This document shows positions 16,837-21,693 of a DNA stretch of 27,203 bases, piece by piece; the first letter of the stretch is position 1; each line of letters opens with the position of its first letter. The notes below the pieces were generated by a model that was not told the origin of the DNA, did no database searches, and saw nothing but the letters and a program-made list of their open reading frames with translations. The DNA comes from Actinomycetes bacterium (lineage in GTDB: Bacteria > Actinomycetota > Actinomycetes > Actinomycetales > Cellulomonadaceae). Made by a program: the position numbers and the translations under genes. Where the stretch lies: positions 1-27,203 of the forward strand of contig JAEWGQ010000142.1 of NCBI GenBank assembly GCA_023388235.1, written 5' to 3'.

Positions 16837-16866
16837 AAAGTAGTTGGTGCAGGCGGTGCGGCGCAA
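16837..16866 (-). promoter_or_regulatory. Promoter of the membrane protein-HTH-ABC operon
   Basis: Read on the minus strand, TTGCGC (16866-16861) and TACTTT (16842-16837) form a -35/-10 pair with an 18-bp spacer. Transcription would start near 16830, giving a 34-nt leader with GGAG before ATG 16796. The box overlaps a TTTG-N5-CAAA palindrome (16827-16839) and two TGGTGCA direct repeats (16831-16837, 16845-16851). This is the only A/T-rich spot between the divergent genes. Confidence 0.62.
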
Positions 16867-16918
16867 GGAGCACGGGGCGTGCTCAGCGGGGATTCAGGCG
16901 GCGTGCAGGCGGGGCGCC

Positions 16919-16924
16919 TACGCT
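16919..16924 (+). promoter_or_regulatory. -10 box (TACGCT) of a leaderless promoter for the CPBP gene
   Basis: TACGCT fits TANNNT and ends 6 bases before GTG 16931, so the transcript would begin at the start codon. No Shine-Dalgarno sequence precedes the GTG. Confidence 0.55.
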
Positions 16925-16930
16925 GCCCGC

Positions 16931-17920
16931 GTGACCTCCGACGCGCCCGGACCGCCCGCGACGGGCGGCTCCTCCCCCGCTCCCGGGACGCCGGGCGCCC
17001 GCGCGACTCCCGCACGACCCGACGCGCCGGGCGCACCCGCGGCGTCCTCCGCACCCGCGGACTCCTCCGCGAGCGCGCCGGCCTCCCCCGTACCCCCGCC
17101 CTCCCCTGCACCCGAGGCGTCCGCGCGGGGGCGCGCTCCGGGGGCGCCGCCGGTGTCGGACCGGGCGTGGCGGCGACGGCTGACCGCGGAGGTGTGGATC
17201 GTCCTGGGCCTGTCGCTCGGGAAGTCCGGGGTGTACGCGCTGGTGAACATCATCGCGCGGCTGACCGAGGACACGCCGCTGGCCCAGCAGTCCGCGACGC
17301 TGAACGCCAGCCGGTCCCCGCGCCCGTACCTGGACCTGACGTACCAGCTGCTGCAGATCGGTTTCGCGCTGGTGCCGGTGGCGCTCGCGCTGTACCTGCT
17401 GTCGGCGAACGGTCGCAGCGCGGTGCGGCGGATCGGGCTGGACGGCACGCGCCCGGGCCGGGACCTCGGCGTGGGCGTGGGGCTGGCGGCGCTGATCGGG
17501 CTGCCGGGCCTCGGGCTGTACGTGGTGGGCCGGGCCCTGGGGATCACCGTGGAGGTGCACGCGGCCGCGCTGGGCGCCGCGTGGTGGACGGTCCCCGTGC
17601 TGGTGCTGGCGGCGTTGCAGAACGCGCTGCTGGAGGAGGTCGTCGTCGTCGGCTACCTCATGGAGCGGCTGCGGGACCTGCGCTGGCGCACCCCGGCGAT
17701 CCTGGCGACGAGCGCGCTGGTCCGGGGCTCGTACCACCTGTACCAGGGCATCGGCCCGTTCGTCGGGAACGTCGTCATGGGCCTGGTGTTCGCGGAGTAC
17801 TACCGCCGCAGCCGGCGCACGATGCCGCTCGTGGTCGCGCACACCGTGCTCGACGTGGTGGCGTTCGTCGGGTACGCGCTCGTCCCCGCGGAGTGGCGCG
17901 AGGCCCTGGGGATCCGCTGA
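16931..17920 (+). CDS. CPBP family intramembrane protein (CAAX protease/bacteriocin-immunity type)
   Basis: The 329-residue protein starts with about 75 Pro/Ala/Ser-rich, low-complexity residues in the cytosol, followed by a membrane domain of about seven helices. The CPBP (Abi) motifs are present: E235-E236 in LLEEVVVVGYL, H269 in RGSYHLYQG and H304 in VVAHTVLDVVAFVG. The arginine of the usual EExxxR motif is valine here (EEVVVV). Members are intramembrane proteases related to eukaryotic Rce1, or membrane proteins of unclear role; the substrate is unknown. GTG 16931 is supported by a -10 box 6 bases upstream, giving a leaderless mRNA. The stop lies 3 bp from the stop of the convergent gene. 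Confidence 0.88.
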   Translation: MTSDAPGPPATGGSSPAPGTPGARATPARPDAPGAPAASSAPADSSASAPASPVPPPSPAPEASARGRAPGAPPVSDRAWRRRLTAEVWIVLGLSLGKSGVYALVNIIARLTEDTPLAQQSATLNASRSPRPYLDLTYQLLQIGFALVPVALALYLLSANGRSAVRRIGLDGTRPGRDLGVGVGLAALIGLPGLGLYVVGRALGITVEVHAAALGAAWWTVPVLVLAALQNALLEEVVVVGYLMERLRDLRWRTPAILATSALVRGSYHLYQGIGPFVGNVVMGLVFAEYYRRSRRTMPLVVAHTVLDVVAFVGYALVPAEWREALGIR

Positions 17921-17923
17921 CCG

Positions 17924-18517
17924 TCAGGCGACGGGCGCGCGGCCGGCGGCGGCGATCTGGCGGCCGAGCGAGCGGGTCGCGAACCCGGTCACCAGGAGCA
18001 CCACGCCGGCGACGAACGCGAACAGCCCGTACACGGTGACGATGACGTCGACCGTCCCCTGCGGCCGGATGGCCAGCAGCAGCCCGAACAGGAACCCCAC
18101 GAGGCCGAACACCAGCGTCCCGGACCACGCCAGGTCCCGCGCCCGGTACTGCGTGACCGCGACGACCACCGCGGTGACCCCGAGCACCAGCACCCACAGC
18201 GCGAGCAGGTAGAACAGCACGAGCGCCGTGACGCCGGGCCACAGCATGATGACGACGCCGAACGCGATGCTGACGACGCCCTCGGTGACCAGCCAGCCGA
18301 AGCCCGGCCGCCCGCGTGCCAGCAGCGCCTGCATCAGCACGACCGCGCCGTCCACGACGGCGAAGACGCCGAACACCCACACGAGCGCGACCAGCGTGCC
18401 GAGGGGCTCGACGAGCAGCAGCAGCCCCAGCACGATCATCAGCAGCCCGCGCAGCACCGGCAGCCACCAGACCGACCGCAGCACCGCCGCGAGCCGCCCG
18501 TCCCCGTCCTGCGACAC
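17924..18517 (-). CDS. HdeD/DUF308 family membrane protein
   Basis: The 197-residue protein has six hydrophobic segments in three helix pairs, the repeat pattern of the HdeD/DUF308 family: WWLPVLRGLLMIVLGLLLLVEP, LVALVWVFGVFAVVDGAVVLM, WLVTEGVVSIAFGVVIMLWPG, LVLFYLLALWVLVLGVTAVV, LVFGLVGFLFGLLLAIRP and VYGLFAFVAGVVLLVTGF. E. coli HdeD is linked to acid resistance, but the actinobacterial members have no proven function. The start is GTG 18517, preceded on its strand by a GGGGGG run about 7 bases upstream. It is convergent with the CPBP gene and divergent from the flippase-like gene. Confidence 0.9.
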   Translation of the reverse strand: MSQDGDGRLAAVLRSVWWLPVLRGLLMIVLGLLLLVEPLGTLVALVWVFGVFAVVDGAVVLMQALLARGRPGFGWLVTEGVVSIAFGVVIMLWPGVTALVLFYLLALWVLVLGVTAVVVAVTQYRARDLAWSGTLVFGLVGFLFGLLLAIRPQGTVDVIVTVYGLFAFVAGVVLLVTGFATRSLGRQIAAAGRAPVA

Positions 18518-18571
18518 GTGCGCCCCCCGTCGTCGAACGGCCGCGGACCGCGCCCGCGCCCCCTGCCGGTC

Positions 18572-18577
18572 ACGCTA
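18572..18577 (-). promoter_or_regulatory. Possible -10 box (TAGCGT) for the DUF308 gene
   Basis: On the minus strand TAGCGT (18577-18572) fits TANNNT and would give a leader of about 48 nt before GTG 18517. There is no convincing -35. It is one of the few TA steps in the 183-bp divergent gap, which otherwise shows nothing notable besides the opposite promoter at 18688. Confidence 0.35.
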
Positions 18578-18687
18578 GCCCCCGCGGGTCATCCTCGCGA
18601 CGGAGAGCCGGGCGGGCGGCCTCATCCTCGAGGACGGATTCCGCGCCCGGACGGCCCGCGGACCCGCTGACGGGGAGCCGCGCTGCC

Positions 18688-18693
18688 TAGACT
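18688..18693 (+). promoter_or_regulatory. -10 box (TAGACT) of a leaderless promoter for the flippase-like gene
   Basis: TAGACT ends 7 bases before ATG 18701, so transcription would begin at the start codon. CTGACG (18667-18672) could be a -35 element but with a short 15-bp spacer. No Shine-Dalgarno sequence is seen. Confidence 0.6.
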
Positions 18694-18700
18694 GCAGGTC

Positions 18701-21220
18701 ATGCCCGACGCCTCGACCAGCGCGCCGGCCGCGCCCGGTCGACCGGACGGGCCCGCGACGGGCGCGCGCACCCGGCCCGCGGACGGGCTCACCCGCCCGC
18801 AGGTGCTGGACACCCCCGAGGTCCGGGTGCACCACCCGAGCGACCTGCTGGGCGTGGTGCTCAGCCTGCTGGGCGCGGTCGCGATCATGGTGCTGGCGAC
18901 GTACGCGCACAACACCACGACGGGCGTCGCGGAGGACGTGCAGGGCTTCGCCGCGCTGCTGCGGCAGATCCTCATCGTGCCGGTGGCGCTGCTCGAGACG
19001 ATCGTGACCTTCGTCGTCCCGATCGCGGTGATGGCGGAGCTCGCGTTCCGGCGCCTGGGCCGGCAGATGATCGAGGCGTCGGTCGCCGCGATCGTCGCCG
19101 TGCTGGTGACGTCCACCGTGGCGTGGCTCGTGGAGCACCTCGGCTCGGACCAGCTGCTGGCCGGGCTGTCGGTGCGGATCCGCGGCGAGCTGACCCTGAC
19201 GATCCCCGGGTACATCGCGCTGATCGCGGGGCTGCTGACGGCGACGGGCCCGCGCGCCCGCCGGCGCACCGTGTCGTGGTCCTGGAACCTGGTGTGGGTC
19301 GCCGTCGGCGTCATGGTGGTGACCGCGGGCGTGTCGCTGCCGGGCGTGGCGATCGCGCTGCTCATCGGGCGCGCGACCGGGCAGGGCGTCCGGTACGTGT
19401 CGGGCGTGAAGTCGGAGCGCGCGTACGGCGCGAGCCTCGTCGCGGGCATCCGGCGCACCGGCTGGCGGCCCAGCCTGCTGGAGCGGGTGCCCGGCGAGGA
19501 CGAGGAGGACGCCGACGAGGACACCCCCGGCACGCCGGCGTCCCGCGCGGTGCTGCGGTACGCGGACCACCGCGTCTACGAGATGACCACCGAGGACGGC
19601 CGGCAGCTCGACGTGCTGGTGCTCGACGGCGACCGGCAGGTCGTGGGCTTCCTCAGCCGGCTGTGGCGGTCGCTGCGCCTGCGGGGCCTGGACGGGCGCT
19701 CGGTCGTGTCGCTGCGGCAGGCCGCGGAGCGCGCCGCGCTGCTGTCGTACACGGCCACGGAGGCCGGGGTCCGGGCGCCGGCGCTGCACGGGATCGCCGA
19801 GGCGGACTCCTCGATGATCCTGGTGCAGGACCGCGTCCCGGACGCGGTGCCGCTCGCGGACCTCGACCCGGACGCCGTCACCGACGAGGTGCTGCGCGCG
19901 ATCTGGGAGCAGCTGGGCACCGCGCACGCCGCCGGCCTGGCGCACCGCGCGCTCACCGCGGACGTGATCCTGGTGTCGGGCGACCCCGCGTCCCCCGCGG
20001 TGTGGCTGATCGGGTGGGAGCAGGGCGACGTCGCGTCCTCCGACCTCGCGCAGCGCATGGACCGGACCCAGATGGTGGCGCTGCTGGCGCTGCGGGTCGG
20101 GCCGGCCCGGGCGCTGGAGTCCGCCGCCGCGGTGCTGCCGGAGGCCGACATCGCGGCGATCGGGCCGCTGCTGCAGACCATCACGCTGCCGCGCCGGACC
20201 CGCGAGGACCTGCGCGCCCACAAGGAGGTGCTGGCCGAGCTCCGCGCGGCCCTCGTCGCCCGCCTGCCGGAGGCGGACGTGGAGCCGGTGCAGCTCATCC
20301 GGTTCGGCGCGCGCACGGTGCTGACGATCCTGCTGACGACGGCGGCCGTGATCGTCGTCCTCACCTCGATCAACCTGCAGACGATCCTCGACGCGCTCGG
20401 CTCGACCGACTGGCGGCTGAGCGTGCTGGCGTTCGCGTTCGGCATGGCGTCGCTGTTCGGCGCCGCGCTGTCGCTGGTCGCGTTCTCGCCGGTGAAGGTG
20501 CCCCTGTGGCGGGCGACCATCGCGCAGTCCGCGGCGACGTTCGTGGCGCTCGCGGCGCCCGCGGGGATCGGCCCGGCGGCGCTGAACCTGCGCCTGCTCA
20601 CCCGGCGCGGCACCTCGGCGTCGCTCGCGACCGCCACCGTCGCCCTCGTGCAGGTGGCGCAGTTCGTCGTGACCCTGCTGCTGCTGCTCGGCCTGTCGGT
20701 CGCGTCCGGCACCAACCAGCTGGAGCGGTTCACGATCTCGCCCGCCGTGGTCATCGCGGTCGGCGTGCTGGCGGCGCTCGTGGCCTCGACGCTCCTGGTG
20801 CCCGCGGTGCGCAAGTGGGTGGCCGCGAAGACGCTCCCGACGCTGCAGCAGACCTGGCCCCGGCTGATCGAGATCGTCGGCCAGCCGACCCGCCTCGCCC
20901 TGGGCCTGGCCGGGAACGTGCTGACGACCTTCGGGTACGTGCTGGCGTTCGAGGTCTGCCTGCGCGCGTTCGGGCAGGAGCTGTCGCTCGTCCAGGTCGC
21001 GATCGTGTTCCTCGCGGGCAACACCGCGGGTTCCATCGCCCCGACCCCGGGCGGCATCGGCACGACGGAGATCGCCCTGGCCGGCGCGCTCAGCGTCGTC
21101 GGCATCAACCCCGGTGTCGCCACGTCGGTCGCCGTGCTGTTCCGCGTGCTGACCTACTGGCTGCGGATCCCGGTGGGCTGGGCGGCCATGCGGTACCTGC
21201 AGCGCGTCGGCGAGCTGTAG
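18701..21220 (+). CDS. LPG synthase TM (flippase-like) membrane protein with internal degenerate kinase domain
   Basis: The 839-residue protein has three parts. Residues about 45-245 contain five or six membrane helices. Residues about 290-520 resemble a protein kinase-like fold: 'DVLVLDGDRQVVGFL', a helix 'LRQAAERAALLSYTATEAGVRAPALHG', a hinge-like 'SMILVQDRV', then 'GLAHRALTADVILVSG' at the catalytic-loop position (H415-R416-A417) and 'WLIGWEQG' at the DFG position (G438-W439-E440). The HRD aspartate and DFG aspartate are both missing, so it looks catalytically dead. Residues about 525-839 form the lysylphosphatidylglycerol synthase TM domain (UPF0104), with 'FLAGNTAGSIAPTPGGIGTTEIALAGAL' as its signature; in MprF this domain flips lipids. 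No lysyl-transferase domain is present. Substrate and partner are unknown. Confidence 0.9.
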   Translation: MPDASTSAPAAPGRPDGPATGARTRPADGLTRPQVLDTPEVRVHHPSDLLGVVLSLLGAVAIMVLATYAHNTTTGVAEDVQGFAALLRQILIVPVALLETIVTFVVPIAVMAELAFRRLGRQMIEASVAAIVAVLVTSTVAWLVEHLGSDQLLAGLSVRIRGELTLTIPGYIALIAGLLTATGPRARRRTVSWSWNLVWVAVGVMVVTAGVSLPGVAIALLIGRATGQGVRYVSGVKSERAYGASLVAGIRRTGWRPSLLERVPGEDEEDADEDTPGTPASRAVLRYADHRVYEMTTEDGRQLDVLVLDGDRQVVGFLSRLWRSLRLRGLDGRSVVSLRQAAERAALLSYTATEAGVRAPALHGIAEADSSMILVQDRVPDAVPLADLDPDAVTDEVLRAIWEQLGTAHAAGLAHRALTADVILVSGDPASPAVWLIGWEQGDVASSDLAQRMDRTQMVALLALRVGPARALESAAAVLPEADIAAIGPLLQTITLPRRTREDLRAHKEVLAELRAALVARLPEADVEPVQLIRFGARTVLTILLTTAAVIVVLTSINLQTILDALGSTDWRLSVLAFAFGMASLFGAALSLVAFSPVKVPLWRATIAQSAATFVALAAPAGIGPAALNLRLLTRRGTSASLATATVALVQVAQFVVTLLLLLGLSVASGTNQLERFTISPAVVIAVGVLAALVASTLLVPAVRKWVAAKTLPTLQQTWPRLIEIVGQPTRLALGLAGNVLTTFGYVLAFEVCLRAFGQELSLVQVAIVFLAGNTAGSIAPTPGGIGTTEIALAGALSVVGINPGVATSVAVLFRVLTYWLRIPVGWAAMRYLQRVGEL

Positions 21221-21236
21221 GGGCGCGCGACCGCGG

Positions 21237-21407
21237 TCAGGACGCGGAGGTGCACTCCCGCTGGGCCGGGACGTGGTCGCCGTGCGTGGCGAGCGACGCC
21301 GCGGTGCGGGTCCAGGTGCTGAGGCGGGAGGCGAAGCGGGCGCCGTCGGGCCGCATCTCGGCGGTGCGGTCGCGCTCGGCCGGCTCGTAGAAGCCGCGCT
21401 GTTCCAT
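21237..21407 (-). CDS. 56-residue protein of unknown function under a c-di-GMP riboswitch
   Basis: ATG 21407 opens a 57-codon frame ending at TGA (21239-21237). I do not recognise the product. It is hydrophilic, rich in Arg, Ala, Ser and Thr, begins MEQRGFYEPAERDRTAEM, has one cysteine close to the C-terminus (RECTSAS), and shows no signal peptide or membrane helix. All but one codon (GAA at position 2) end in G or C, as expected of a true gene here. GAGGG lies 7 bases upstream. The 5' leader is a complete cyclic-di-GMP-I aptamer, so expression should answer to c-di-GMP. It is convergent with the flippase-like gene; the 16-bp gap holds a 10-bp palindrome, GACCGCGGTC (21229-21238), that runs into its stop. 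Confidence 0.8.
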   Translation of the reverse strand: MEQRGFYEPAERDRTAEMRPDGARFASRLSTWTRTAASLATHGDHVPAQRECTSAS

Positions 21408-21421
21408 GGCAGATCCCTCGT

Positions 21422-21500
21422 TCGGCAGCCCGGCTGACCTGCGGGGGTCCCGTGGCTTTGCGTCCCCTCCTCGCGGAGGGTTTGCCCTTGTCGCTGACGG
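21422..21500 (-). promoter_or_regulatory. Cyclic-di-GMP-I (GEMM-I) riboswitch aptamer
   Basis: Read on the minus strand, GGGCAAACC (21487-21479) and GGGACGCAAAGCC (21466-21454) are the two invariant blocks of the GEMM-I class (Rfam RF01051). P2 is CCCUCC/GGAGGG (21480-21475, 21470-21465) capped by the GNRA loop GCGA. P3 pairs CGG/CCG and GACC/GGUC (21452-21446 with 21439-21431). The 3' part GCAGGUCAGCCGGGCUGCCG lines up closely with the Vibrio Vc2 aptamer. P1 is CGUCAGC/GCUGCCG (21499-21493, 21429-21423) with one central mismatch, as in Vc2. The ligand-contacting G of the GGG block is present, which favours c-di-GMP over cGAMP. The Shine-Dalgarno GAGGG (21419-21415) follows P1 by three bases. 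Confidence 0.94.
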
Positions 21501-21505
21501 CTCCG

Positions 21506-21511
21506 ACTGTA
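21506..21511 (-). promoter_or_regulatory. -10 box (TACAGT) of the riboswitch transcript
   Basis: TACAGT (21511-21506, minus strand) fits TANNNT. Transcription 6-7 bases downstream would start at 21500-21499, exactly the first base of aptamer stem P1. TTCCGT (21534-21529) is a weak -35 candidate at 17 bp. The upstream stretch 21541-21600 is unusually A/T-rich for this genome and shows no gene. Confidence 0.6.
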
Positions 21512-21600
21512 GGCCCGGCGCCACGGCGACGGAAGGGGTCGCGGGTGAAAATCTCGGACAGACCTCTCATTTCACCCACTCAGCCCAAATCGGACACCAA

Positions 21601-21620
21601 CGGGGTACGCGGGAACCCCG
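21601..21620 (-). terminator. Possible hairpin terminator after the penicillin-binding lipoprotein gene
   Basis: CGGGGT (21601-21606) and ACCCCG (21615-21620) form a 6-bp stem with an 8-nt loop, 73 bp after the stop of the penicillin-binding lipoprotein gene and past a tandem repeat. It is short, so confidence is modest; some terminator is expected before the riboswitch promoter. Confidence 0.4.
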
Positions 21621-21679
21621 CGGCGCCCGTCCCCGGCGCCCGTCCGCGGCACCCGTCCGCGGCGCCCGTCCCCGGCGCG
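21621..21679. repeat. 13-bp tandem repeat, four and a half copies
   Basis: Units of CGGCGCCCGTCCC/G run head to tail at 21621-21633, 21634-21646, 21647-21659 and 21660-21672, with a partial copy 21673-21679. Copy 3 differs at one inner base, and the last base alternates C/G. The array lies 15 bp after the stop of the penicillin-binding lipoprotein gene and is not in any convincing coding frame. Confidence 0.85.
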
Positions 21680-21693
21680 TGCCGCCGCCGGGG

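Noticed and set aside
21422..21506. cGAMP-type (GEMM-Ib) or ydaO c-di-AMP riboswitch
   Set aside because: The GGG of the GGGCAAACC block is intact, whereas cGAMP variants carry A at the ligand-contacting G; the ydaO core sequences are absent. Binding tests are still needed to exclude mixed specificity.
21499..21506. Alternative P1 using UCGGAGCC with GGCUGCCGA
   Set aside because: It pairs with one bulge, but would require transcription to start inside or before the -10 box; the CGUCAGC/GCUGCCG P1 matches Vc2 better.
21154..21579. Minus-strand 141-codon frame running through the riboswitch
   Set aside because: It would translate the aptamer and overlap the better-supported 56-residue frame, which has a Shine-Dalgarno sequence and proper third-position GC.
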